Position numbers and translations under genes: made by a program
Shown here: piece by piece, positions 45,426 through 53,984 of the stretch
Numbering within the stretch: the stretch's first letter is position 1
Layout: the number at the start of each line of letters is the position of its first letter
The notes under the pieces: generated by a model
What the model was told of the DNA's origin: nothing
Seen by the model: the letters and a program-made list of their open reading frames with translations, nothing else
The model's database searches: none
DNA from: Alphaproteobacteria bacterium
GTDB taxonomy: Bacteria; Pseudomonadota; Alphaproteobacteria; Caulobacterales; Caulobacteraceae
Length of the DNA: 64,000 nt
Assembly: GCA_018821435.1 (NCBI GenBank)
Contig: JAHJME010000009.1
Span: forward strand, 124,001-188,000
Reading direction: 5' to 3'

Positions 45426-46477
45426 CGGAGGTCTCCTCGGAAGGGTGTCGCCAGCGGCCGGGTCATCACGCCGGGCGCCGCCGCGCAGACGATGGGGATC
45501 GTGTTCAGCACCAGGCCCGCGACGCCCAGCTGCTCCGCGGAGGTGGGCGTCGTGTCCCCGGCCCGCTTCGCAAGATCGACGGAGATCTTTACGCCCGGCT
45601 GGCCGGCGACGTGGACGCGCCACAGCGGCGGATCGGGGTCCGGCAGGTGCGCCGGCTCCATGTACCAGTGGATCGACATGGTCAGCTTGGGCGTCCCGTC
45701 GACGACGGCCCGCCAACGCCAGTTCACATGGCTGACTCCGCCCTCGGCGATGGCGCCCGCCGCCACGTGCAGTTCCTCGGTCGCCGGCAAGACGATGTGG
45801 TCGGTCTCGATCCGGTCGATGGCCAGGTTCAGATGCTCGGCCATGGCCGACAGCACCTCGATGTACATGCCGTTCAGCGACGAGGCCGGACCCCAGGACG
45901 GATCGTTGGGATCGACCTTGGCCGGGTCGCTGCCGAAGCCCAGCACGCGGAAGACATAGTCGGGATTGCGCACCGCCCGGCAGTCCACGCTCTCGACGAT
46001 CTCGATGTGGTCCAGCGCCTGGCAGACGCCGGACGCCACCACCGCGATCTGCTCGGCCGCGAAACCAGGGTTAAGGCCGGCGGCCATCAGGCTGGTCCCG
46101 CCGCTCTCGCAGGCAGCTTGGAGGGCCGCGAGGCGCTCGCCCTCCCAATGCTGGGGCCGGCTGTAGCCGTTGATGCTGATGACGTTCTTGCCCGACGCCA
46201 GCAGCGCCAGGATGTCGGCGTCGTGCGATCCATAGGGCGGCGCCAGCCGGGCCGCGTGGATCACCACATCGGCGTCCAGGGCCAGGATCTCGGCCACGTC
46301 TCGGGTGGCGATCACCCCGGTTGGCGCGCGCCGCGCGATGTCGCCGGCGTCACGGCCGACCTTGTCGTCGCCGTAGACGTACAGCCCGACAAGCTCCATC
46401 GCCGGATGGTCGATAACCGCCCTGAGGCAGCTCTTCCCCATCGCCCCGGTGGCCCACTGAATGACGCGATATGCCAT
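45422..46477 (-). CDS. dihydrodipicolinate-reductase-like oxidoreductase
   Basis: A 351-residue NAD(P)-dependent protein with an N-terminal Rossmann fold (VIQWATGAMGKSCLRAV) and a C-terminal substrate domain. It resembles the large DapB-like/2,4-diaminopentanoate-dehydrogenase-like group often found in actinobacterial and sphingomonad lipid or xenobiotic clusters, not the lysine-pathway DapB. The reaction is unknown. An island motif lies 43 bases upstream, and the SDR gene is translationally coupled downstream. Confidence 0.75.
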   Translation of the reverse strand: MAYRVIQWATGAMGKSCLRAVIDHPAMELVGLYVYGDDKVGRDAGDIARRAPTGVIATRDVAEILALDADVVIHAARLAPPYGSHDADILALLASGKNVISINGYSRPQHWEGERLAALQAACESGGTSLMAAGLNPGFAAEQIAVVASGVCQALDHIEIVESVDCRAVRNPDYVFRVLGFGSDPAKVDPNDPSWGPASSLNGMYIEVLSAMAEHLNLAIDRIETDHIVLPATEELHVAAGAIAEGGVSHVNWRWRAVVDGTPKLTMSIHWYMEPAHLPDPDPPLWRVHVAGQPGVKISVDLAKRAGDTTPTSAEQLGVAGLVLNTIPIVCAAAPGVMTRPLATPFRGDLR

Positions 46478-46519
46478 GCCGCTCCTCGTCGCCAGAGGAG
46501 CCTAGCCGAACGAGTATCG

Positions 46520-46534
46520 TTATGAAAGTGACTT
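46520..46534 (-). promoter_or_regulatory. island motif, copy 8
   Basis: Minus strand AAGTCACTTTCATAA, located 43 bases before the reductase-like start. Its centre AAGTCACTT is a perfect palindrome around one base, which suggests a dimeric binding site. Confidence 0.6.
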
Positions 46535-46536
46535 CG

Positions 46537-47481
46537 CTACGCCGGCGTCAGTTCGGGTTTCGGCGCGGCCTCGATCACCTCGAAGGTGACGTCGTGCGGC
46601 TCGACCGGCTGGCTGCAACACGAGCAGGTAACCGCCGGCTCCAGGTCGTGGCCATCGGCCTTGTGCCGCAGCACCAGCGGCGGCCCCTCGGGCGAGACGT
46701 AGTACTTGTCGCCCCACTGCAGCAGCATCAGCAGGACCGGGTAGTAGTCGATCCCCTTCTCGGTCAGCCGGTATTCCGACCGTCGCCCGGGCAGGTCGTG
46801 CGCCCGGATCACGCCCTGGGCGGTCAGCCACGACAACCGCTCGGACAGGATGTTGGTGGCCATCGCCGTGTCGCGGTGAATCTCGTCGAAGCGGCGCAGG
46901 CCGGTGAAGATCGAGCGCAGGATCAGGCTGGCCCAACGGTCGCCGGTGATCTGGGCTACGTCCACCATCAGCCCCGAGGCCGCCTCGGCGGCGTGCCGCT
47001 GCTGGCGGCGGCGGCTGTAGCGCGCGCTCATCCAGCCGACGCCCGGCCCCTCGGTCCAGTCCACGTCGCGGGCGCTGATCTCGTCGCCGCACTTCAGGCA
47101 GGTGGGCACGGGCTCGAAGACGTTGCCGCAGGTGCGGTGATGCATCCGGAGCTGCAGCTTGCCCTCGGGTGACACCCACCGGCGCTCCCAGCGCAGCATC
47201 ATCAGGGCGGGCCAGTACAGGTCACGGCCCTTGCGCGTCAGGCGGTACTCGAAGCGCGGCGGGCTCTCGCTGTAGATCACCTTCTCGAAGACCTCGGCCG
47301 CCACCAGCCGCTTCAGCCGGTCGCTCAACAGGGTCTGCAGCAGGCCGGTGCGGGTGCGGAACTGGTCGAACCGCCGGGCGCCGATCCAGGCCGCCTCGAT
47401 GATCAGCAGGACCGAGGTATCCCCCACCACCTCGAGCGCTCGCCAGATGGAGCAGGTGCGGATGAACTTCGGTGGCGACAT
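46537..47481 (-). CDS. second tandem HxlR regulator
   Basis: A 314-residue paralogue of the protein at 39396 with two winged-helix halves (about residues 10-105 and 170-265). The first half keeps C118, C128 and C131. In the second half the first Cys is replaced by Asp276 (KADGHDL), leaving C286, C288 and C289, so the second metal site is probably altered. The ATG at 47481 (MSPPKFIR) is chosen as it begins the conserved region. It ends right next to island motif copy 8. Confidence 0.84.
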   Translation of the reverse strand: MSPPKFIRTCSIWRALEVVGDTSVLLIIEAAWIGARRFDQFRTRTGLLQTLLSDRLKRLVAAEVFEKVIYSESPPRFEYRLTRKGRDLYWPALMMLRWERRWVSPEGKLQLRMHHRTCGNVFEPVPTCLKCGDEISARDVDWTEGPGVGWMSARYSRRRQQRHAAEAASGLMVDVAQITGDRWASLILRSIFTGLRRFDEIHRDTAMATNILSERLSWLTAQGVIRAHDLPGRRSEYRLTEKGIDYYPVLLMLLQWGDKYYVSPEGPPLVLRHKADGHDLEPAVTCSCCSQPVEPHDVTFEVIEAAPKPELTPA

Positions 47482-47595
47482 ATCGCGTTCTTCAAGCCCC
47501 AGGGATCGGGGTGTCAAGGCTCACGGAACGGGTACGGTTCCGCAAGCGGCATTCGAAGGGGGCGTATCCGTCGCGCGCCGTCTGCCTTTGAGCGG

Positions 47596-49317
47596 TCAGG
47601 ATGCCGCGACCCCCGAAAGCTCGCGCCGCAGCACCTTGCCCAGGGGATTGCGCGGCAGCGCCTCCACCACCCGCAGCTTCTCGGGCAGCTTGTAGGTCGC
47701 CACGTCCTGGGCCTTCAGGTGCGCGATGAGCTCGTCCAGGTTCAGCGTCTGGTCGGGCCGCAGGGCCACCACCGCGCAGACCCGCTCGCCCAGCCGCTCG
47801 TCCGGATAGGCGGCGCAACTGGCCTCGCGCACCTTGGGATGGCTCTCGATCAGCACATCCACCTCTGCCGGCGAGATGTTCTGGCCGCCGCGAATGATGA
47901 TCTCCTTGCAGCGCCCGACAAAGCGGTAGTAGCGCCCGCCGCCCTCGGGCGTGATCTCGAACAGGTCGCCGGTGCGGAAGAAGCCCTGGGCGTCGAACGC
48001 CGTGGCGGTGAGGTCCGGCGCCTGCCAGTAACCGTCGAAGGTCATGGCGCCGTCGATGCGCAGTTCACCCTCGGCGCCCGGCGCCGTGATCTCCTGCTCG
48101 GTCTCGGGATCGACCAGGCGGGTGCGGATCTTGGACGGGAACACCGCCGGCCAATCGATGCCGGCCGCGCCGAACCGGGGGAAGAAGCGCGCGCGCTGCT
48201 CCGGGTCGGGGATCGCCTCGCCGGTGGAGAACAGCGACGTGCCCTCGTTCGAGCCGAAGACGTTCATCACCGTCACGCCGTGCTTGTCCTGCCAGCCCTT
48301 CACCATCCACGGCGCCAGCGGCGCCGAGCCGGAGCCCAGGCAGCGCAGGTGCGACAGGTCAGTGGCCGACAGCAGCGCGTCGTTGTTCAACAGCATGTTC
48401 AGCACGGCGGGCGGCGCCACCGTGTAGGCCACCTGCTCGTCCTGCATCTGGCCGAGGAAGATCGGCAGGTCGAACGGCTGGTGCTGGATCAGCCGGCCCT
48501 GGCAAAGCAGCCACGGCATCACCATCCCGCCGATCGAGGCGATGTTGATCAGCGGGAACGGGTTGAGGATCGCATCGCCGGGCCGGAGACCCGCCGCCTC
48601 GACCAGGGCCTCCCCGTTGACCACCCAGTGGTCGTGGTGGCGCGGCACGCCCTTCGGCACCGCCTCCGTCCCCGACGTCCAGCAGAGGGTCAGCGCCTCG
48701 CAGGCGTCCTGGTCGGCGGGCGCAGCGAACGCCGTGGCCGGCGCGGCGGCGGTCAGCTCGGACAACAGGTGGACGCCGTCCGGCGCCGTCGCATCCAGGC
48801 TGACGACCTGGGCGTCGGTCACGCCGTCGCGCTGCAGATCGCGCAGCATGGCGGCGTGGTCGCAGCCGTGGAACAGGCCGGTGGTCAGATAGACGCGGGG
48901 CGTCACCGACGGCAGGATCTGGCGCAGCTCGTGTGCGCGGTAGGCCGTGGCGACGGGGCTCAGGATCGCCCCCATCCGCGCGCAGGCCAGGAAGGCGATG
49001 ACGCCCTCGACCACATTGGGAAGCTGGGTCGCCACAACGTCGCCCGGCCCGACGCCGAGCCTGTTGAAGGCATGGGACATGGCGTCCGCCGCCCGGTCGA
49101 CCTCGGCGAAGGTCAGGCGCTGCTGCGCCGACCCGATCAGCGCCTGGCGATTGGGGGCATCCACCAGAGCCTCCGCGTCGCCGCGCGCGGCCACGGCCTT
49201 GCGGAACACGCTGTCGACGGTCTCGCCCCGCCACCAGCCCTTGCGGCGGTATTCGGCGACACGTTCGGGGGGACTGGGACGCAAGGCCTGCTCCTGGGTG
49301 GGCCGGCGACGGAACAT
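47596..49317 (-). CDS. acyl-CoA ligase (cyclohexanecarboxylate-CoA-ligase-like)
   Basis: A 573-residue adenylate-forming enzyme. ATP motif LCWTSGTEAVPKGVPRHH (with Glu where Gly-Ser-Thr-Gly usually continues), FGSNEG and the C-terminal IIIRGGQNISPAEVD with Lys694-type PLGKVLRREL are present. The opening PERVAEYRRKGWWRGETV is typical of the AliA/cyclohexanecarboxylate-CoA ligase group. The ATG at 49317 is favoured over an upstream TTG because that would put the start inside the island motif. Confidence 0.83.
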   Translation of the reverse strand: MFRRRPTQEQALRPSPPERVAEYRRKGWWRGETVDSVFRKAVAARGDAEALVDAPNRQALIGSAQQRLTFAEVDRAADAMSHAFNRLGVGPGDVVATQLPNVVEGVIAFLACARMGAILSPVATAYRAHELRQILPSVTPRVYLTTGLFHGCDHAAMLRDLQRDGVTDAQVVSLDATAPDGVHLLSELTAAAPATAFAAPADQDACEALTLCWTSGTEAVPKGVPRHHDHWVVNGEALVEAAGLRPGDAILNPFPLINIASIGGMVMPWLLCQGRLIQHQPFDLPIFLGQMQDEQVAYTVAPPAVLNMLLNNDALLSATDLSHLRCLGSGSAPLAPWMVKGWQDKHGVTVMNVFGSNEGTSLFSTGEAIPDPEQRARFFPRFGAAGIDWPAVFPSKIRTRLVDPETEQEITAPGAEGELRIDGAMTFDGYWQAPDLTATAFDAQGFFRTGDLFEITPEGGGRYYRFVGRCKEIIIRGGQNISPAEVDVLIESHPKVREASCAAYPDERLGERVCAVVALRPDQTLNLDELIAHLKAQDVATYKLPEKLRVVEALPRNPLGKVLRRELSGVAAS

Positions 49318-49351
49318 CCCCGACCGGCAAGCGGTCGCATAGTCAGTATCG

Positions 49352-49366
49352 CAATGCAAGTCACCT
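49352..49366 (-). promoter_or_regulatory. island motif, copy 9
   Basis: Minus strand AGGTGACTTGCATTG, one of the best matches to the consensus, ending 34 bases before the CoA-ligase ATG. It is the last copy found at this end of the island. Confidence 0.62.
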
Positions 49367-49385
49367 GCGCCGTGGCGGCCGCGGG

Positions 49386-51065
49386 TCAGCCGCCGGCGAG
49401 GGTCATGTCCGCCAGCAGCTTGGTGTCGGGATCCAGCACCATCTCGACGGGGGCCTTGGCCAGGGGAATTGTGAAGACCTGCGTCTTCCGCGCCATGTCG
49501 ACCTTCAACACCGTGAGCGCACCTCGGGCCTCGTCAGTCACACCGATCTCGATCGGCAGCCGATAGGCCTCTCCGGCCTGTTGCTGGGCGATGTTGAACG
49601 TCACGGCCTTGGCGGCCGCGTCATAGGTCCAGGTCACGTCCAGCTTGGGCGAATCCACCCGCGTCAGCCACTGGTCGAAGAACGCCTGCAGATCCTGCCC
49701 TGAGACCTCTTCCATCGCCCGGCGCAGATCCCCGGTGGTGGCATGGCCGCCCTGGTGGCGCTGGTAGTAGAGTTTGATCCCCTGGAAGAAGATCGGCGTC
49801 GTGACCTGCTGGCGAAGCATGTGCAGGACCCAGCCGCCCTTGGCGTATTGCACCTGGGTCAGGTCCGGACCTGCGGCATCGTCGACCGGGGTGATGACCG
49901 GGTCCCGCTCCTTGCGTTCCGCCGCCAGCGCCTTGGTCCGGCCGCTCCGCAGGGCGGCGACGAAGGCGTCACGGCCCTCGTAGCGCTCGGTGTAGAGGTC
50001 GGCGAAATAGGTGGCGAACCCCTCGCTCAGCCAGACGTCGCCCCAGCCGGCCTCGGTCACGGAATCGCCGAACCACTGGTGCGCGATCTCGTGGGCCATC
50101 ACGCCATAGGCGGCCAGGGCCACCGCGTCGCCCCGGCGGTTGGGCATCGGCTGGGCGCCGTCGCGCGTGCCGCCGTCGCCATAGAAGACGACGCTGGCGT
50201 GCTCCATCGCCCCGCCGCCCAGCAGCGGCGCGACCACCTGGCCCAGTTTCTCATAGGGGTAAGGCCCGACCACATCGCCGTAGAAGTCGATGGTGCGCCG
50301 CGCGACCAGGAAGGCGTTCGCCACGTCGACCTTGGCCCCGACGGGCGCCCAGACCTGCAGTGGGACGCCCCGCGCCGTTCCCCCGTACCAGGTCTGGAAG
50401 CGGGCCACGCCGACGGCGTTCAGCCAGGCGGCGATCGGCACGCTCTGCTTCCAGTGCGTGGTCTTGCGGCCATCCCCCAGCGACAGCTCGCTGGCCAGCA
50501 GACCGTTGGCGACGACGGCGTAGGCCTCGGGCGCCGTCACCACCCACTCGCTGGTGACCTTCGACGACGGGTGGTCCAGCGTCGGCGCCCAGTCGCGGAT
50601 CTTGGTCGGCCAGTTCCAGGTGACGAACGCGCGCTCGCCGCCATAGCGGCTGGTTCCGAACACCAGGCCGTCCGCGGGCTCGCCGGCATATCGGATGCGG
50701 AAGTCGCGGACCTCGCCCGCCGGCGGCGCGGCGGGCAATTGCAGGACCAGCTGGTCGCCCTGGTGGCTGAAGCGGACGGTGTGTCCGTCACGTCCCTCGG
50801 TGACGGCGGCCACGGTCATGCCCAGACTCTTCCTGTCGCGCGCCTTGAAATCCAGGACGACCTTGTCGACGCCGCCGGTCTTGAAGCGGACCGTGACGAC
50901 CGTTTCGCCCTTGATCTGCCGCGTCCCGTCGGCGACCTCCAGGTTGAAGACGTAGTGTTCGACGTCCAGGCCGGCCTGCGGCTGATAGGGCGCGGCCTGA
51001 ACCGCGCCGCCCAGCGCGACCGCCCCGGCCAGACCAGCGGCCAAGCGGCCGAACGGGATCGTCAT
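49386..51065 (-). CDS. secreted M1-family metallo-aminopeptidase
   Basis: A 559-residue protein with a signal peptide (ending near residue 24, AVQA). The zinc motif is HEIAHQ (H325, E326, H329) with Glu348 18 residues on (LSEGFATYF), as in M1 enzymes. The exopeptidase motif, normally GxMEN, reads GAMEH (285-289), an unusual Asn-to-His change at the residue that helps bind the free amino terminus. The ATG at 51065 gives the signal peptide. It is the last gene of the receptor/amidohydrolase cluster. Confidence 0.88.
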   Translation of the reverse strand: MTIPFGRLAAGLAGAVALGGAVQAAPYQPQAGLDVEHYVFNLEVADGTRQIKGETVVTVRFKTGGVDKVVLDFKARDRKSLGMTVAAVTEGRDGHTVRFSHQGDQLVLQLPAAPPAGEVRDFRIRYAGEPADGLVFGTSRYGGERAFVTWNWPTKIRDWAPTLDHPSSKVTSEWVVTAPEAYAVVANGLLASELSLGDGRKTTHWKQSVPIAAWLNAVGVARFQTWYGGTARGVPLQVWAPVGAKVDVANAFLVARRTIDFYGDVVGPYPYEKLGQVVAPLLGGGAMEHASVVFYGDGGTRDGAQPMPNRRGDAVALAAYGVMAHEIAHQWFGDSVTEAGWGDVWLSEGFATYFADLYTERYEGRDAFVAALRSGRTKALAAERKERDPVITPVDDAAGPDLTQVQYAKGGWVLHMLRQQVTTPIFFQGIKLYYQRHQGGHATTGDLRRAMEEVSGQDLQAFFDQWLTRVDSPKLDVTWTYDAAAKAVTFNIAQQQAGEAYRLPIEIGVTDEARGALTVLKVDMARKTQVFTIPLAKAPVEMVLDPDTKLLADMTLAGG

Positions 51066-51096
51066 CGCAAGTCCCCCACCCGGCCCCTGTCCGCCG

Positions 51097-52482
51097 CTAT
51101 TGGTCCGCCATGACCTTCTGGTTGGAGATGAGCGGAGTGTTCGGCAGCTTGCTGAGGTCCACCACCTCGCCACCCTTGATCACGGCATTGATGGCCCGGT
51201 AGTTGCGCGCCGCAGCCAGCGGGTTCTGGTCCAGCACCACCATGTCGGCGTACTTGCCGACTTCCAGCGAGCCCAGGTCCTTGTCCATCTTGTAGCCCTT
51301 GGCGACGTTGATGGTGGCGATCTGCAGCATCTTCATCGGATCGACGCCCAGCTGCTCCATCCCCTGCAGGGCAAAGAAGTGGCCCGCGCCGATGGTGGTT
51401 CGGTTGTCGACCTTGGGCTTGTCGTCTTCACCGACCGGCAGCGGGTGCTCGATGCCGGCGTCCGTGGACAGCATCACGTTCACGCCGGCGGCGATCATGT
51501 TTTTGATGTTGGCCCAGGAGTTCACATAATAAGGCTGGATCGCCTTGGGCTGACCCTCTTGATAGGCCTTGGTCACCGGCAGGGCCGAGCAGGAGATCCC
51601 CTTGTCGACCATCTCCTTGAGGATCGCGGGCGGGATCGCGCGCTCCGGCGTGATGTCGCAGTGAGTGAGGATATCCACCCCGGCGTCGATCGCGGCCTGG
51701 ATACCTTCCATCGAGTGGACGTGCGCCTGCACCGTCTTGCCGGCCCCATGGCCCGCCTTGACGATGGCGTTCTGCGAGCCCTGGGAGAACGCCAGGAAGG
51801 ACAGCTCCTTGTGGCCGTTCGAGGCGTACTTGAGGAAGTCGACGTCCTTGGCGGCGTAGGCGTCGATCTTCTTGCCCACCTCGGCGGCGGTGTCCCACAG
51901 CAGGTCGCGGCCCGTGCCCTGGGTCCAGCGCCGGTTCAGGTAGTCGATGGTGTCGGTCCGCAGGATGCCCTTGAAGTCGCGGAAGTCGTCGGACACCGGG
52001 CCGTCGAAGCCGATGATGTTGCCGGCGAAGAACAGGCGCGGGCCCACGGCCTTGCCGCTGTTGATGCGGTCGCGGACCGCCCTGAGGTCCGGGTAAGGCC
52101 CCCAGGTGTCGAACACCGTGGTCTGGCCGGTCTTCAGCGAGAGCTGCGCGCCCTCCATGACGATGTCGGCGTAGCGGCCGCGGAAGCGCAGCAGGGTGTC
52201 CACGTCCAGGTTGAGGAACAGGTGGAGGTTGGCGTCCATCAGGCCGGGGATGACGTACTTGCCGGCCTTGTCGAGCACCTTGGCGCCGCGCGGGATCGTC
52301 ACGCTGGCTTTGGGTCCGATGGCCGTGATCCGGCCCTCGTCCATGACGACGACGCCGTTCTCGATCGGCGCACGCCCGGTGGCGTCGATGATGGTGACGT
52401 TGGTCAGCGCCAGCGGGGCGGCGCAGGCCGCGCCGGCGGCCAGCGAGAAGGTCGCGGCCCAGAACAGGGAATGAGGCGTCAT
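51097..52482 (-). CDS. secreted amidohydrolase, paralogue B
   Basis: A 461-residue protein with a signal peptide (ending near ACA, residue 21). It is of the imidazolonepropionase/prolidase-like amidohydrolase type: VIPGLMDAN-x-H near residue 85, a Lys in FLKYASNGH (candidate carboxylated bridge), HVHSMEGIQ, THCD and a metal Asp in STDAG. The first metal motif is N-x-H rather than H-x-H. It is closely related to the next gene over its full length. Likely substrates are amides or cyclic peptides, but this is not shown. Confidence 0.85.
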   Translation of the reverse strand: MTPHSLFWAATFSLAAGAACAAPLALTNVTIIDATGRAPIENGVVVMDEGRITAIGPKASVTIPRGAKVLDKAGKYVIPGLMDANLHLFLNLDVDTLLRFRGRYADIVMEGAQLSLKTGQTTVFDTWGPYPDLRAVRDRINSGKAVGPRLFFAGNIIGFDGPVSDDFRDFKGILRTDTIDYLNRRWTQGTGRDLLWDTAAEVGKKIDAYAAKDVDFLKYASNGHKELSFLAFSQGSQNAIVKAGHGAGKTVQAHVHSMEGIQAAIDAGVDILTHCDITPERAIPPAILKEMVDKGISCSALPVTKAYQEGQPKAIQPYYVNSWANIKNMIAAGVNVMLSTDAGIEHPLPVGEDDKPKVDNRTTIGAGHFFALQGMEQLGVDPMKMLQIATINVAKGYKMDKDLGSLEVGKYADMVVLDQNPLAAARNYRAINAVIKGGEVVDLSKLPNTPLISNQKVMADQ

Positions 52483-52521
52483 GAGAGTCTCCGGAATGCG
52501 TGTGCCTAGGCAGGCCAGGGC

Positions 52522-53910
52522 CTAGTCGTCGGGCAGGATCTTCTGGTTGGAGATCAGCGGCGCGGTGGGCAGCTTGCTCAGGTCGACCACCTGGCCGCTC
52601 TTGATGACCATGTTGACGGCCCGGTAGTTGCGCGCGGAGGTCAGCGGGTCGGCGTCCAGCACCACCATGTCGGCGTACTTGCCGGTCTCCAGGGTGCCGA
52701 GGTCCTTGTCGACCTTGTAGCCCTTGGCGACGTTGATCGTCGCCGCCTGCAGGGCCTTCATCGGATCGACATTGATCTCCTCGAGACCCTTGAGCGCGGC
52801 GTAGTGGCCCTCGCCGATCGTCGTCCGGCTGTCGATGACCGGCTTGTCGGGCGTGGTCAGCGGCAGGGGGTGGGTGATCCCGCCATCGGTCGAGAGCATC
52901 AGCGGAACGCCAGCGTCCATCATGTTCTTGATGTTGATCATCGACTGGCTTTGGTAGTGCACGGCCCGCTTTGACAGCGTGTCCTGGTGGGCCTTCGTGG
53001 TCGGCAGGACCGAGCAGTAGACCCCCTTGTCGACCATCTTCTTCATGAGCTCCGGCGGGATGGTCCGCTCGGGCGTGATGTCGCAATGGGTCAGAATATC
53101 GACGCCCGCGTCCATTGCCGACTGGATGCCTTCCAGCGAGTGGACGTGCGCCTGCACGGTCTTGTGGGCGTCGTGGCCGGCCTTCACGATGGCGTTCTGC
53201 GTCCGCTGCGAGGTGGCCGCGAAGGCCATGTCGCTATGGCCGTTGGCGGCGTACTTCAGGAAGTCGACGTCCAGCGCCGCGTAGGTGTCGACCTTCTTGC
53301 CGACCTCGTCAGCGGTGTCCCACAGCAGTTCGCGACCGGTGCCCTGGGTCCAGCGCTTGTTGAGGTAGTCGACGGTCCCCTTGTTCAGGAGGCCCTTGTA
53401 CTTGTCGGCGAAGTCCTTGGAAACCGGACCGTCGAAGCCGATGATGTTGCCGGCGAAGAAGATCCGCGCGCCGATGTCCTTGCCGCTGTTGATCCGGTCG
53501 CGGGCCGCCTTGAGGTCCGGATAAGGTCCCCAGGTGTCGAACACCGTGGTCTGGCCGGTCTTCAGGGCCAGTTGCGCGCCCTCGACAATGATGTCGGCGT
53601 ACCGGCCGCGAAGCCGCAGCAGGGTGTCGAGATCCAGGTTGAGGAACAGGTGGACGTTGGCGTCCATCAGGCCCGGGATCACGTACTTGCCGGCCTTGTC
53701 GATCACCTCGGCGCCGCGCGGGATCGTCACGCTGGACTTGGGTCCGACGGCCGTGATGCGCCCCTTGTCCATGACGATGACGCCGTTCTCGATCGGCGCG
53801 CGTCCGGTGGCGTCGATGATGGTGACGTTGGTCAGCGCCAGCGGGGTGGCGCAGGCCGCACCGGCGAGCAGCGAGAACGCCGTGGCGCAGAACAGCGAAA
53901 GACGCGTCAT
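52522..53910 (-). CDS. secreted amidohydrolase, paralogue A
   Basis: A 462-residue protein, tandem duplicate of its downstream neighbour: the two match almost block for block (IIDATGRAPIENG, TLLRFRGRYAD/TLLRLRGRYAD, TTVFDTWGPYPDL). It has a signal peptide and the same N85-x-H87 change in the first metal motif. It lies 74 bases after the TonB receptor, across a GC-rich hairpin, and 39 bases before its paralogue. Confidence 0.85.
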   Translation of the reverse strand: MTRLSLFCATAFSLLAGAACATPLALTNVTIIDATGRAPIENGVIVMDKGRITAVGPKSSVTIPRGAEVIDKAGKYVIPGLMDANVHLFLNLDLDTLLRLRGRYADIIVEGAQLALKTGQTTVFDTWGPYPDLKAARDRINSGKDIGARIFFAGNIIGFDGPVSKDFADKYKGLLNKGTVDYLNKRWTQGTGRELLWDTADEVGKKVDTYAALDVDFLKYAANGHSDMAFAATSQRTQNAIVKAGHDAHKTVQAHVHSLEGIQSAMDAGVDILTHCDITPERTIPPELMKKMVDKGVYCSVLPTTKAHQDTLSKRAVHYQSQSMINIKNMMDAGVPLMLSTDGGITHPLPLTTPDKPVIDSRTTIGEGHYAALKGLEEINVDPMKALQAATINVAKGYKVDKDLGTLETGKYADMVVLDADPLTSARNYRAVNMVIKSGQVVDLSKLPTAPLISNQKILPDD

Positions 53911-53950
53911 GAAAGTCTCCGGCAGATGTATGCGAGAAAGTGGCCGGTCG

Positions 53951-53973
53951 GGCGCGGGGCCAGGCCCCGCGCC
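53951..53973 (-). terminator. GC-rich hairpin between receptor and amidohydrolase genes
   Basis: GGCGCGGGG and CCCCGCGCC pair with a CCAGG loop 12 bases after the receptor stop. There is no T run, so it may act as an attenuator or an RNA-stabilising stem within the operon. Confidence 0.4.
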
Positions 53974-53984
53974 GTCCCGATCCG

